A stretch of DNA of 64,000 bases from Streptomyces zaomyceticus (GCF_014656215.1 NZ_BNBZ01000017.1:108034-172033); one strand, 5' to 3'. Counted from the stretch's first letter, positions 33,230-42,235 are shown. The notes: generated from the letters alone by a model not told the origin. Made by a program: numbers and translations.

Positions 33230-34332
33230 CGCGCCAGCCAGCCCGGCGAGGACTCCGTGGGGCCGTGCAGGGCGGCACCCTGCGTCATCTCCATCGAGAA
33301 GTCGTCCGCGAGCTCCAGGACCGTCGCACGGCCCTCCAGTTCGGCCAGCCAGGCCGGCGGGAGGGCCGTCTCGCCGTGCAGGGCGCCGAGCAGCGCGCCC
33401 GTGAGCGCCCCGGTCACCGCGGAGGGCCCGTCGTGGTTCACCGCGAGCCGCAGCCCGTGCCGTACGTCCTCGCCGACCAGGGCGCAGTAGACGGCGGCCG
33501 CCAGCTGCCCCTCCGCCCGGTCCCCGGCCGCGCCGAGGGCGGCGACCCGCTCCGGGTCCGGCGCCCCTTCCCGTACGGCTCCGAGAGCGCGGCCGAGCGC
33601 CTCGGCGACCGGCTCGTGGTCGGGGCGCGCCGCCAGCTGCTCCAGGGCCCGCTCGACGGCCGTCTCCACGGAGCCGCCGCGGGCGAGGCCGTGGACGACG
33701 ACCGCGAAGGCGCCCGCGGCGAGGCGGGCGGCCGGGGTGCCGTGGGTCTGCGCGGCGCACTCCACGGCGAGCTGGCAGACGAGCTGGGGTTCCCAGCCGA
33801 CGAGCAGTCCGAAGGGGGCGGAGCGGAAGAGGGCGCCGGAGTCGGCGGCCTCCGGGTTCTTGGGGTTGTCGAGGGTGCCGAGCCGCTCGTCGCCGAGGCC
33901 GGTGAGGCAGGCGCGGGGCGGGTTGCGGCGGGTGTAGAGCCATTCCTCGTGGGCGAGCCAGCCGTTGTCCTTGCGGCGCTCGTCGGGGCCCCAGTCGCGC
34001 TGGGTGGCGGCCCAGCGCAGATGGGCCCGGTGGATGTCGGTGGGCGGGTGCCAGGCGCCGGTGTCGCGGCGGACCTGGGCGCGGATCAGGCCGTCGACGG
34101 TGAACAGGGTCATCTGGGTCGCGGCGGTGACGGCGCCGCGGCGGCCGAAGGCGGGCGCGGGCTCGGTGAGTCCGTCAGGTCCGTGGGTCTCCCGGAGTTC
34201 GGCGAGGCCGCGTCCCTCGGCTCCCGCGCCGAGCGCGTCGCCGAGGGCTCCGCCGAGCAGACAGCCCCGTACGCGGGCGCGGAAGTCCTGCTGTTCGGCG
34301 CGGCCCCACACGGCCGCGGCTGTCGTGGCCAC
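33214..34332 (-). CDS. ADP-ribosylglycohydrolase homologue lacking the acidic metal motif
   Basis: This 372-aa protein has the all-helical DraG/ARH fold. It opens RVRGCLLGGALGDALGAGAE near residue 20 and contains RRGAVTAATQMTLFTVDGLIRA near 66. The late motif NHDGPSAVTGALTGALLGALHGE lies near 315. Active enzymes carry DDT before QM and DSDT-like residues in the late motif to hold two magnesium ions; here the first reads AAT and the second NHDGPS. It may be catalytically dead or have a changed metal site, acting as a binding protein or regulator. The start is GTG 34332 with a GGGGGGAGGG ribosome site. Confidence 0.85.
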   Translation of the reverse strand: MATTAAAVWGRAEQQDFRARVRGCLLGGALGDALGAGAEGRGLAELRETHGPDGLTEPAPAFGRRGAVTAATQMTLFTVDGLIRAQVRRDTGAWHPPTDIHRAHLRWAATQRDWGPDERRKDNGWLAHEEWLYTRRNPPRACLTGLGDERLGTLDNPKNPEAADSGALFRSAPFGLLVGWEPQLVCQLAVECAAQTHGTPAARLAAGAFAVVVHGLARGGSVETAVERALEQLAARPDHEPVAEALGRALGAVREGAPDPERVAALGAAGDRAEGQLAAAVYCALVGEDVRHGLRLAVNHDGPSAVTGALTGALLGALHGETALPPAWLAELEGRATVLELADDFSMEMTQGAALHGPTESSPGWLARYPRA

Positions 34333-34463
34333 GACGTGCCCTCCCCCCGTAGACCGGTCTGCTCAGCACTGTAATCGACCGAGTACGACGGTTCGGGGAC
34401 CAGAACGTTATGTGATCCGACGCCCTTCAGGCCGCTTTTGACCGAAGAGCGCCGGACCTTTCC

Positions 34464-37049
34464 TCACTCGGCGGGGAGAACCGGAAGCAGCTCCGGGAGG
34501 TGACCGTCCGAGGCCCGCGCCGTGCGCCGCCGCTCCTCCGGCACCTCGCCGTACAGGGTCGTCCGGGGCTTCGCCGGCCGGCCGGCCGCCTCCGCGATGG
34601 CCTCCAGGTCGCGGATCGAGCGGTACGAGCCGTAACTCGACCCGGCCATGCGGGAGATGGTCTCCTCCATCAGTGTGCCGCCGAGGTCGTTGGCGCCCGA
34701 GCGGAGCATCTCGGCGGCGCCCTCCGTGCCCAGCTTCACCCAGCTGGTCTGGATGTTGGGGATGTGCGGGTGGAGGAGGAGCCGGGCCATCGCGATGACC
34801 GCGCGGTTGTCGCGGGCGGTCGGGCCGGGACGGGCGATGCCCGCGAGGTACACCGGCGCGTTGGTGTGGATGAAGGGGAGGGTCACGAACTCCGTGAACC
34901 CGCCGGTCTCCTGCTGGATGCGGGAGAGCGTGCGGAAGTGGCCGAGCCAGTGCCGGGGCTGGTCCACATGGCCGTACATCATCGTGGACGAGGACCGGAT
35001 GCCGAGCTCGTGGGCGGTGGTGATCACCTCGATCCAGGTGGCCGTGGGCAGCTTGCCCTTGGTGAGGACCCAGCGGACCTCGTCGTCGAGGATCTCGGCG
35101 GCCGTGCCGGGGATCGAGTCGAGCCCGGCCTCCTTGGCCGCGGTGAGCCACTCCCGGATCGAGAGGCCCGTCCGGGTCGCGCCGTTGACGACCTCCATCG
35201 GCGAGAAGGCGTGCACGTGCATGCCGGGGACGCGCTCCTTCACCGCGCGCGCGATGTCGAAGTACGCGGTGCCGGGCAGGTCGGGGTGGATGCCGCCCTG
35301 CATGCAGACCTCGACGGCGCCGACCTCCCAGGCCTGCTGGGCCCGGTCCGCGACCTGGTCGAGGGAGAGGGTGTACGCGTCGGCGTCGGTACGGCGCTGG
35401 GCGAAGGCGCAGAAACGGCAGCCGGTGTAGCAGACGTTGGTGAAGTTGATGTTCCGCGTGACGATGTACGTGACGTCGTCGCCGGACACGGACTTCCGGA
35501 CGTCGTCCGCGATCCGGGTGAGCGCGTCCAGCGCGGGCCCGTCGGCGTGCAGCAGGGCGAGCGCCTGGGCGTCGGTGAGCCTCGTCGGGTCGTCGGCGGC
35601 GACGGCGAGGGCCTCGCGGACGTCGGAGTCGACCCGCTCGGGCACCATGCCGGGGGCGGCGGCCTCGCGCAGCGCCTCCCAGTCGCCGTACACCTCGTCG
35701 AAGTCGTCACGCCGGTCCCGGGTGCGGCCCGTGGTGTCGATCGTGGCATGCAGATCGGTCCGGCCGGTCGAGGTGAAGGCCTCGTCGGGCTCCTGCCAGG
35801 GCAGGCCCCGGACGGGTGCCTCCGGGTTCGCGAGACCGGTCTCGGGGTCGGCGAGGGCGCGGACGTGCGGGAGGAGCCGGGGGTCGAGCCAGGGTTCGCC
35901 CCGGGTGACGAACTCGGGGTAGACGCAGAGCCGTTCGCGCAGCTCGAAGCCGGCGGCGCGGGACTTCTCGGCCAGCTCCTCGATCCGCGGCCAGGGGCGC
36001 TCGGGGTTCACGTGGTCGATGGTGAGCGGGGAGACACCGCCCCAGTCGTCGATCCCGGCGGCGATGAGCCGCTCGTACTCCGCGTCGACGAGGTTCGGCG
36101 GGGCCTGGAGGCAGGCGGAGGGGCCCATGATGTGCCGGGCGACGGCGACGGTGGCGACGAGGTCGTCGAGCTCCGCGTCCGGCATGCCGCGCATGGCCGT
36201 GTCCGGCTTGGCGCGGAAGTTCTGGATGATCAGTTCCTGGATCGAGTGGTAGGCGCGGGAGACGCGGCGCAGCGCGAACAGCGACTCGGCCCGCTCCTCG
36301 AGGGTCTCCCCGATCCCGAGCAGCAGCCCCGAGGTGAACGGCACGGACGAACGCCCCGCGTCCTCCAGGACCCTGAGCCGGACGGCCGGCTCCTTGTCGG
36401 GGGACCCGTAGTGGGGGCCACCGGGCTCCGACCAGAGCCGGGTGGCGGTGGTCTCCAGCATCATGCCCATCGAGGGGGCGACCGGCTTGAGCCGCTGGAA
36501 GTCGGTCCAGGACAGCACGCCCGGGTTGAGGTGCGGCAGCAGCCCCGTCTCCTCCAGGATCCGGATGGCCATGGCCCGCACATAGGCGACCGTGTCGTCG
36601 TACCCGTGCGCGTCGAGCCACTCCCGTGCCTCGGGCCAGCGGTCCTCGGGCTTGTCGCCCAGGGTGATCAGGGCCTCCTTGCAGCCCATGGCGGCCCCGC
36701 GCCGGGCGACGTCGAGGACCTCGTCCGGCGACATGAACATCCCGTGCCCGGCCCGACGCAGCTTGCCGGGGACGGTCACGAAGGTGCAGTAGTGGCACTT
36801 GTCCCTGCAGAGCCGGGTGAGCGGTATGAACACGCTCTTGGAGTACGTGATGACCCCGGGCCGCCCGGCGGCCGCGAGCCCCGCGTCCCGCACCCGCCCG
36901 GCGGACGCGACCAGATCCGCCAGATCCTCCCCGCGTGCCCGCAGCAGCACGGCCGCCTCACCCACGTCGAGGGCGACCCCGTCCCTGGCCCGCTTGAGGG
37001 CACGGCGCATGGCGTTCGCGGTGGGGCGAGCTTCCTGGTCATCCGTCAT
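34464..37049 (-). CDS. fbiC: FO synthase, bifunctional CofG/CofH (FbiC)
   Basis: This 861-aa fused enzyme makes FO, the deazaflavin core of cofactor F420, from 5-amino-6-ribitylaminouracil and tyrosine. Two radical-SAM halves are visible. The CofG half has CRDKCHYC (C81, C85, C88); the CofH half has CYTGCRFC (C540, C544, C547). Both have the expected downstream blocks (KEALITLGDKPED; MQGGIHPDLPGTAYFD). Length matches actinobacterial FbiC. The ATG at 37049 has no ribosome site but has TATGCT 6 nt upstream, so the mRNA is probably leaderless. Three LLM-type flavin/F420 oxidoreductases in this window are potential users of the cofactor. Confidence 0.95.
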   Translation of the reverse strand: MTDDQEARPTANAMRRALKRARDGVALDVGEAAVLLRARGEDLADLVASAGRVRDAGLAAAGRPGVITYSKSVFIPLTRLCRDKCHYCTFVTVPGKLRRAGHGMFMSPDEVLDVARRGAAMGCKEALITLGDKPEDRWPEAREWLDAHGYDDTVAYVRAMAIRILEETGLLPHLNPGVLSWTDFQRLKPVAPSMGMMLETTATRLWSEPGGPHYGSPDKEPAVRLRVLEDAGRSSVPFTSGLLLGIGETLEERAESLFALRRVSRAYHSIQELIIQNFRAKPDTAMRGMPDAELDDLVATVAVARHIMGPSACLQAPPNLVDAEYERLIAAGIDDWGGVSPLTIDHVNPERPWPRIEELAEKSRAAGFELRERLCVYPEFVTRGEPWLDPRLLPHVRALADPETGLANPEAPVRGLPWQEPDEAFTSTGRTDLHATIDTTGRTRDRRDDFDEVYGDWEALREAAAPGMVPERVDSDVREALAVAADDPTRLTDAQALALLHADGPALDALTRIADDVRKSVSGDDVTYIVTRNINFTNVCYTGCRFCAFAQRRTDADAYTLSLDQVADRAQQAWEVGAVEVCMQGGIHPDLPGTAYFDIARAVKERVPGMHVHAFSPMEVVNGATRTGLSIREWLTAAKEAGLDSIPGTAAEILDDEVRWVLTKGKLPTATWIEVITTAHELGIRSSSTMMYGHVDQPRHWLGHFRTLSRIQQETGGFTEFVTLPFIHTNAPVYLAGIARPGPTARDNRAVIAMARLLLHPHIPNIQTSWVKLGTEGAAEMLRSGANDLGGTLMEETISRMAGSSYGSYRSIRDLEAIAEAAGRPAKPRTTLYGEVPEERRRTARASDGHLPELLPVLPAE

Positions 37050-37055
37050 GAAACG

Positions 37056-37061
37056 AGCATA
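37056..37061 (-). promoter_or_regulatory. -10 box of leaderless fbiC transcript
   Basis: TATGCT on the minus strand (37061-37056) ends 6 nt before the fbiC ATG. Confidence 0.6.
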
Positions 37062-37121
37062 CGAGCGGGTGCGTGGGTGAAGGTTGGGGTGGGCCTCCGC
37101 GGCCTCCCCCGACCCGGCGCC

Positions 37122-37952
37122 TCACAGGTACTGCGCATACCCGTCCAGGGTGCGCAGGACCTCCGCCTCGTCCGCCGGAGGGAGCTGGAGGACGACCTCC
37201 TCGCAGCCCAGTTCCGTGTAGTGGGCGAGCTTGCCGGGGCTGGGGTGGACCGCGTACGGGACGAGCTGGAGGGCCTTCGGGTCGCGGCCCGCCTGCTCCC
37301 AGGTCTCCTTCAGGACCGGGAGCGACTCCGTCAGACCCCGGCCGCCGATGGGCATCCAGCCGTCGGTCCGCGCGGCGATCTGCGCGAAGAGCCGGGGGCC
37401 CGCGGCGCCGCCCAGGAGGATGCGGGGCGCCCCGCCCGCCGGCTTGGGCCAGGCCTCGGAGGGGCTGACCGAGTGACCGAACTCGCCTTCGTGACCGGTG
37501 GGTTCGGGGGCCCAGAGGGCGCGCATCAGGTCCAGGCGGTCGCGGCCGAGGTCCCGGCGGGTGCGCCAGTCGACGCCGTGGTCGGCGGCCTCCTCGCGGT
37601 TCCAGCCGAAGCCGACGCCGAGGGTGAAACGGCCGCCGGAGAGGTGGTCGAGCGTGGCGATCTGTTTGGCGAGGGCGATCGGGTCGTGCTGGGCGATCAG
37701 GGTGACGCCGGTGCCGAGCGTGAGGCGTTCGGTGACGGCGGCGGCCTGGCCGAGGGCCACGAAGGGGTCGAGGGTGCGGCCGTACTCGCGGGGCAGCTCG
37801 CCGCCCGCCGGATAGGGGGTGTTCCGCGCGACGGGGATGTGGGTGTGCTCGGGGAGGTAGAGCCCGCCGAACCCGCGCTGTTCGAGCTCGCGCGCGAGTC
37901 GCACGGGGGTGATGGTCTCGTCGGTCAGGAAGATCGTGGTCGAGATCCGCAT
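37122..37952 (-). CDS. LLM-class F420-dependent oxidoreductase
   Basis: This 276-aa luciferase-like TIM barrel has the F420-type pattern. It opens ISTTIFLTDETITPVRLARELEQRGFGGLYLPEHTHIP, then LTLGTGVTLIAQHDPIALAKQIATLDHLSGGRFTLGVGFGWNREE, and LLGGAAGPRLFAQIAARTDGWMPIGG near the C-terminus. Such enzymes transfer hydride between F420H2 and an unknown substrate. It starts 63 bp or so downstream of the fbiC promoter region, in the same direction but with its own leaderless-type -10 (TACCGT, 37964-37959, 6 nt before the ATG). Confidence 0.88.
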   Translation of the reverse strand: MRISTTIFLTDETITPVRLARELEQRGFGGLYLPEHTHIPVARNTPYPAGGELPREYGRTLDPFVALGQAAAVTERLTLGTGVTLIAQHDPIALAKQIATLDHLSGGRFTLGVGFGWNREEAADHGVDWRTRRDLGRDRLDLMRALWAPEPTGHEGEFGHSVSPSEAWPKPAGGAPRILLGGAAGPRLFAQIAARTDGWMPIGGRGLTESLPVLKETWEQAGRDPKALQLVPYAVHPSPGKLAHYTELGCEEVVLQLPPADEAEVLRTLDGYAQYL

Positions 37953-37958
37953 AGCGGC

Positions 37959-37964
37959 ACGGTA
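37959..37964 (-). promoter_or_regulatory. -10 box of leaderless LLM gene
   Basis: TACCGT on the minus strand ends 6 nt before the ATG at 37952. No Shine-Dalgarno sequence is present. Confidence 0.55.
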
Positions 37965-38009
37965 GGGCGTACGGCCCTGATTTCCGAGAGATGCGACGCG
38001 AGGAAACGG

Positions 38010-38040
38010 AGGGCGGGCCGGCCGGGCGCCGGCCGGCCGT
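38010..38040 (-). terminator. GC-rich hairpin after the zinc-ribbon membrane gene
   Basis: A GGCCGGC/GCCGGCC stem around a CGGGC loop lies about 12-40 bp after the stop codon at 38052. Confidence 0.5.
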
Positions 38041-38051
38041 CGCGGGATCCG

Positions 38052-38708
38052 TCAGTCGTCGAGCGCCGCCATCGCCCGCTGTGCGGTCGCCAGGTCTCCG
38101 TATCCGCCGTGCTCCCAGACCCGCTCGCGGAACTGCTGGAGGGTGAGCGGCCGGCGGTCCTCGCCGGGGACGTCCGCGAAGTGGACCGTGCCGCAGCGGT
38201 GGCAGTACCAGCCGCGCGACCAGAGTTCCTCGGCACGGTGACGGCCGCGCGTCTGCCGGGCGAAGCGGGCCTTGCGCCGGTACACCAGCGTGAACACCAG
38301 GACGGCCGCGATCAACGCGAACGCCGAGATCCAGCCGAGGAACTCGTAGGCGGGCGGGGCCTCGGCGCCCACCTCCTGCGGGGACATGTGCCAGCCGCCC
38401 AGCTCGGGCGGCTCGTCGGCGGGCTCGTCCTGGAACCACTTCCCGCCCAGGGCCCCGCCCAGGAAGGTGCCGATGGCCACGAGCACGGCGAGGTACCCGA
38501 AACAGCCGACGGCTTCGCCCGGCGGCTCGGGTACGGGCGCGAGCGCCTTGGAGAGCCCCGTGGTCACCGTCCTCGTCACGGTCCGCATGTCGCCGTCCGA
38601 GTCCCGCTCCCGGCCGCTGACGCTGTCCCGTCCCCCGAGGTACACGGCCGGCACGGCCTGCACCCGGTCGTCGCGCCCGCAGCCCGGGCAGTCGTGCGTT
38701 CCGCTCAT
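38052..38708 (-). CDS. Membrane protein with two zinc-ribbon motifs
   Basis: This 218-aa protein opens with a CPGCGRD motif (residues 7-10). Two TM segments follow (CFGYLAVLVAIGTFLGGALGG and FLGWISAFALIAAVLVFTLVY). The cytoplasmic C-terminal part carries a second CHRCGTVHFADVPGEDR motif. CxxC pairs at both ends suggest it binds one or two zinc ions. The tail (RPLTLQQFRERVWEHGGY) is conserved-looking but unassigned. The start is ATG 38708 with GGGGGAGACGACG upstream; the longer frame upstream is antisense to the next gene. Function is unknown. Confidence 0.75.
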   Translation of the reverse strand: MSGTHDCPGCGRDDRVQAVPAVYLGGRDSVSGRERDSDGDMRTVTRTVTTGLSKALAPVPEPPGEAVGCFGYLAVLVAIGTFLGGALGGKWFQDEPADEPPELGGWHMSPQEVGAEAPPAYEFLGWISAFALIAAVLVFTLVYRRKARFARQTRGRHRAEELWSRGWYCHRCGTVHFADVPGEDRRPLTLQQFRERVWEHGGYGDLATAQRAMAALDD

Positions 38709-38806
38709 CGTCGTCTCCCCCGCCGATCGTGAACTGAGTGACGGGATCATGCCATGCACGGTTCCCGTCCCGGCCGAATTACCGAGCGCTCCCCCGCCCC
38801 GCCGCC

Positions 38807-38812
38807 TACCGT
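38807..38812 (+). promoter_or_regulatory. -10 box of leaderless GNAT gene
   Basis: TACCGT ends 7 nt before the GTG at 38820. No ribosome site is present. Confidence 0.5.
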
Positions 38813-38819
38813 GGCCCGC

Positions 38820-39566
38820 GTGCTGAAGCGAATCGAGACGTACTACGACGCCGTCCCCCGTTCCTCCGCCCGCGCCGAGGAGTTCGGGCCCCTGACCCTG
38901 TTCGTACGGGAGGGGGACGGCTGGCCGTACTACGCGCGGCCCGCTCTCGGGAACGGCGGCGAGGTGTCCGCCTCCGACGTGGACCGGGTCCGGGCGCGGC
39001 AGCGGGAGCTGGGGGCGCCCGAGGCCTTCGAGTGGGTGGCGGAGACGAGCCCGGGGCTGCGGGCGGCCGTGGAGGCGAGCGGGCTCACCGTGCACGAGCA
39101 TCCGCTGATGGTCCTGGAGGGGGACGGGCTCGCCGTACCGGGGCCCGGGGGCGTCACCGTGCGAATGGTCGGCGCCGGCGATCCCGCGCTGCCGAGCGCG
39201 GTCGCCGCCCCGTACGCGGCCTTCGGCGCCGAGCCCTCCCCCGGGGACGTCAGCCGGGTCGCCGACCGGATCACGGCCGGCCTCACCCGCGTGGCCGCCG
39301 CCCTGGACGCCTCCGGCGGCGCGCTCTCGGCCGGTCAGCACCAGCCCGTGGGCGCCGTCTCCGAGGTCGTCGGCGTCGGCACCGTCCCGGACGCCCGGCG
39401 CCGGGGCCTGGGACTGGCGGTCACGGCCGCGCTGGTGGCGGACGCCCGGGCCCGTGGCGTGGAGCTGGTGTTCCTGTCGGCTTCGGACGCGGACGTGGCC
39501 CGGCTCTACGGGCGGCTCGGATTCCGTACGGTCGCCACCGCCCTCATCGCGGAGGCGGAGGCGTAG
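38820..39566 (+). CDS. GNAT-family N-acetyltransferase
   Basis: This 248-aa protein has a two-part layout. The N-terminal half (LKRIETYYDAVPRSSARAEEFGPLTLF) is a diverged GNAT-like region. The C-terminal half has the acetyl-CoA loop VVGVGTVPDARRRGLGLAVTAALVADARARGVELVFLSAS followed by DVARLYGRLGFRTVA. The acceptor substrate is unknown. I start it at GTG 38820, which fits a TACCGT box 7 nt upstream and gives the N-terminus usual in related proteins; starts at 38754 and 38811 are also in frame. Confidence 0.8.
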   Translation: MLKRIETYYDAVPRSSARAEEFGPLTLFVREGDGWPYYARPALGNGGEVSASDVDRVRARQRELGAPEAFEWVAETSPGLRAAVEASGLTVHEHPLMVLEGDGLAVPGPGGVTVRMVGAGDPALPSAVAAPYAAFGAEPSPGDVSRVADRITAGLTRVAAALDASGGALSAGQHQPVGAVSEVVGVGTVPDARRRGLGLAVTAALVADARARGVELVFLSASDADVARLYGRLGFRTVATALIAEAEA

Positions 39567-39632
39567 ACGCGAGGAGCGCGAGGAGCGCGAGGAGGAACGG
39601 CGGGATCCGGGCTCGACGGCCCACGACAGGGC

Positions 39633-40088
39633 CTACGCCGAGTGGCGCACGAGCCGGACGTCCACCGGGTCCTCCGACTCGTATCTGAAGCCCTCCCGCT
39701 CGTAGAGACGGCGGGCGGCGCTTCCCTGGAGCACGACCAGGCGGACCGGGACCGCGGCCTCGTCCGCGCGTGCGAGGAGCTCCCGCAGCACCGCCGTCCC
39801 GAGGCCCCGCCCCTGGAGCGCGGGGTCCAGGTAGAAGTGCTCCAGGTAGAACCCGTCACCGCTCTCGTACGGGCGCATCGTCACACAGCCCGCGAACGCG
39901 CCGTCCACCTCGACGACCGAGGTGTGCTCGGGCGAGAAGCCGTCCCGCAGCCGCTGCCGCACCCGGTGCTCGTCGTAGCGGCCGAGGCGCACCAGGTCGT
40001 CCCGCATGACGATCGCCCTCAGTTCGGCGACGACCTCGACGTCCTCTGCCGTGCCGGGGCGCAGCGACCAGTTCGTTTCCCCATACAT
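39633..40088 (-). CDS. GNAT-family N-acetyltransferase
   Basis: This 151-aa single-domain acetyltransferase has a beta-strand opening (WSLRPGTAEDVEVVAELRAI), the core FYLEHFYLDPALQGRGLGTAVLRELLARAD containing the Q/R-x-x-G-x-G/A pyrophosphate loop, and a closing LVVLQGSAARRLYEREGFRYESE. The target is unknown. The ATG at 40088 follows TAGGAT by 6 nt and lacks a ribosome site, suggesting a leaderless message. It converges on the other GNAT gene; a small GCGAGGA repeat sits between them (about 39570-39597). Confidence 0.88.
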   Translation of the reverse strand: MYGETNWSLRPGTAEDVEVVAELRAIVMRDDLVRLGRYDEHRVRQRLRDGFSPEHTSVVEVDGAFAGCVTMRPYESGDGFYLEHFYLDPALQGRGLGTAVLRELLARADEAAVPVRLVVLQGSAARRLYEREGFRYESEDPVDVRLVRHSA

Positions 40089-40094
40089 GTACGC

Positions 40095-40100
40095 ATCCTA
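40095..40100 (-). promoter_or_regulatory. -10 box of leaderless GNAT gene (minus strand)
   Basis: TAGGAT on the minus strand ends 6 nt before the ATG at 40088. Confidence 0.55.
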
Positions 40101-40180
40101 GGGAGCCGCCGGCCTGCCGGTGCCGACCGGTGCGGGCCGGTGGTCGTAACCGGATCCGTGCCGTCCGCGTTGGTGCGGGC

Positions 40181-40393
40181 ATGAAGAAGATGCTCACCGC
40201 AGTCGCCCTGACCTGTTTCGCCGCGACCGGCGGCCTCGCCGCCGCCGGAACCGCGGCCGCCGACACCGGCGGCATGAACCTGCCCTCGGTGGTGCCGCTC
40301 AGCGGCGTCCTGACCCCGAAGGCGAAGCCGGCCGGCACGCCCGACCTGCCGCCGGCCAACGCGGCGGTGGAGCGCCTGCTCCCCAAGCACTGA
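40181..40393 (+). CDS. Small secreted protein, unknown function
   Basis: This 70-aa precursor has a typical signal peptide (KK, then MLTAVALTCFAATGGLAAAGTAAA, probable cleavage after AAA or ADT near residue 27). The mature peptide of about 40 residues is rich in Pro, Leu and Lys and lacks Cys, so it is not a chaplin. Streptomyces encode many such short exported peptides of unknown role. No strong ribosome site precedes the ATG. The convergent permease gene and a shared hairpin follow. Confidence 0.7.
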   Translation: MKKMLTAVALTCFAATGGLAAAGTAAADTGGMNLPSVVPLSGVLTPKAKPAGTPDLPPANAAVERLLPKH

Positions 40394-40471
40394 GCCGCGG
40401 ACGGCGAACACCGCACACACCGCACACGCCGCGCTCACGCGCACACCACGCTCACCGCGCTCACGGAAGAA

Positions 40472-40507
40472 CGAAGGTGGCGGACCCCCCACGGGCCGCC
40501 ACCTTCG
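40472..40507. terminator. Hairpin terminator between small secreted gene and permease
   Basis: CGAAGGTGGCGG (40472-40483) pairs exactly with CCGCCACCTTCG (40496-40507). It lies 27 bp after the permease stop on the minus strand and can serve both converging genes. Confidence 0.8.
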
Positions 40508-40533
40508 CGTCTCTGTGGCTCGGAAGGAATCCG

Positions 40534-42105
40534 TCAGTCGGCGACGACCAGCGACGGCGTCTCCTTGGTCAGGATCTCGCCCCGGAAGAAGGCGGGGCTC
40601 CTGCGCTGCATCACCAGCATGATCACCACGCCGACCAGCAGCAGTCCGACACCGATCACGAAGACCGAGCCGACGCCGAGGACCGAGGAGCCGCTGCCGT
40701 AGGCCGGGTCCCACATGTCGTACAGCGTCTTGCCGAAGACCGCGGTGAGCAGCACGCCGCCGAGGACCGGGCAGAGGCCCTTGTAGACGAAGTCCCGGCC
40801 GGAGCGGAAGAGCTCCTTGCGGAAGTACCAGGCGCAGGCGAACGCGGTGAGCGAGTAGTAGAAGCAGATCATCAGGCCGAGCGCGTAGATCGTGTCGACC
40901 AGGACGTTCTCGCTGACCAGCGTCATCACCGTGTAGAAGACTCCGGTGGCGACACCCGCGATGATCGTGGCCTTGCCCGGCACCTTGAAGCGCGGGTGGA
41001 CCTTGGCGAAGGACGCGGGGAGCGCCTCGTACGCCGACATCGCCAGCACCGTGCGGGCCACCGGGATGAACGTCGTCTGGAGGCTGGCGGCCGCCGAGGC
41101 GAGGACGGCGACGAAGAGCAGGATGCCGAGGACGGGGCCCATGACCGGTCCGGCGAGGGCGGCGAAGACGTTGTCGGAGGTCTCCGGGTTGGCGAGGCCG
41201 AGCCCGCTGTCGCCGGAGCCGACGGCCATCTGCGCGGCGATGCCGGTGGCGAGGTAGGAGCCGACCAGGACGACCATCGCGATGAGCGCGGCGCGGCCGG
41301 GGGTCTTGGTGCTGCCGGTGGTCTCCTCGTTGGTCGCCATGCAGGCGTCCCAGCCCCAGTACATGAAGATCGAGAGGGAGAGACCGGCCGTGAAGGCGGC
41401 GAAGGACTGGACGGCGAACGGGTTCATCCACGACCAGGAGAAGCTCAGGCCGGTGTCGAAGGTGCCGCTGCCCGCCTTCTGGAAGGCCATGGCGACGAAG
41501 ACCGCGAGGACGACGAGCTGGAGGCCGACCAGGGCGTACTGGACGCCCTTGGTGGCGGTCATGCCGCGGTAGCTGATCGCGGTGGCGGCGGCGATGAGCG
41601 CCAGGCAGGTGACGATGTGGACGGCCTTGTTGTCGTCCAGGGCGGCGATGGATTCGCTGCCGCTGATCTCACCCGCGAGAAGCCAGAAGTAGGAGGTCGC
41701 GACGCCTGCCAGGTTGGAGAGCACGATGATCGTCGCGATGACGAGGCCCCAGCCGCACATCCAGCCGATCTTGGGGCCGAAGGCCTTCACGGTCCAGGTG
41801 AAGGAGGTGCCGCAGTCGGGCATGACCCGGTTGAGCTCCCGGTACGCGAAGGCGACGAGGAGCATCGGGAGGAAGCCGGCGAGGAAGATCGCGGGCATCT
41901 GCAGTCCGACCTCGCCGGCCGTGGAGCCGAGCGTCGAGGTCAGGCAGTAGACGGGGGCGACGGTGGAGATGCCGATGACGGCACTGCCGAGGAGGCCGAC
42001 GGAGTTTCCGCCGAGGCCTTTGGTGCGCACGCCGTTGGCGTCACCCGGGGCGTTGACGCCCCTTACCGTGTCTCCGGCCTGGGGCCGCGCTTCCACCTGA
42101 GTCAT
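40534..42105 (-). CDS. APC-family amino acid/amine permease
   Basis: This 523-aa secondary transporter has twelve TM segments. The APC signature lies in TM1 (VGLLGSAVIGISTVAPVYCLTSTLG) and the conserved Glu/Arg loop in LVAFAYRELNRVMPDCGTSFTWTVKAFG. It probably imports an amino acid or amine. The ATG at 42105 lacks a ribosome site, and TAACGT (42118-42113) sits 7 nt before it. The start at 42135 is less likely. Upstream is a GGACCGACC inverted repeat that may bind a TetR-type regulator. The adjacent aldehyde dehydrogenase and amidohydrolase genes on the same strand suggest catabolism of an imported amino compound. Confidence 0.88.
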   Translation of the reverse strand: MTQVEARPQAGDTVRGVNAPGDANGVRTKGLGGNSVGLLGSAVIGISTVAPVYCLTSTLGSTAGEVGLQMPAIFLAGFLPMLLVAFAYRELNRVMPDCGTSFTWTVKAFGPKIGWMCGWGLVIATIIVLSNLAGVATSYFWLLAGEISGSESIAALDDNKAVHIVTCLALIAAATAISYRGMTATKGVQYALVGLQLVVLAVFVAMAFQKAGSGTFDTGLSFSWSWMNPFAVQSFAAFTAGLSLSIFMYWGWDACMATNEETTGSTKTPGRAALIAMVVLVGSYLATGIAAQMAVGSGDSGLGLANPETSDNVFAALAGPVMGPVLGILLFVAVLASAAASLQTTFIPVARTVLAMSAYEALPASFAKVHPRFKVPGKATIIAGVATGVFYTVMTLVSENVLVDTIYALGLMICFYYSLTAFACAWYFRKELFRSGRDFVYKGLCPVLGGVLLTAVFGKTLYDMWDPAYGSGSSVLGVGSVFVIGVGLLLVGVVIMLVMQRRSPAFFRGEILTKETPSLVVAD

Positions 42106-42112
42106 GAACAGG

Positions 42113-42118
42113 ACGTTA
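42113..42118 (-). promoter_or_regulatory. -10 box of leaderless permease gene
   Basis: TAACGT on the minus strand ends 7 nt before the permease ATG at 42105. Confidence 0.5.
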
Positions 42119-42235
42119 AATGCTGCGGTTTCCATATCCGGAGGATCAAAATCCGCTCATCTGATCGATCACCGCCTTGCAATGCGGGGGTCGAAGCGGA
42201 TGAGCGCCAATGATTGAAAGATCGACCAACGCCCC

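Noticed and set aside
34500..38732. A 1410-codon plus-strand frame antisense to fbiC and the LLM gene
   Set aside because: Shadow of fbiC and its neighbours: no domain, biased composition, no start signals.
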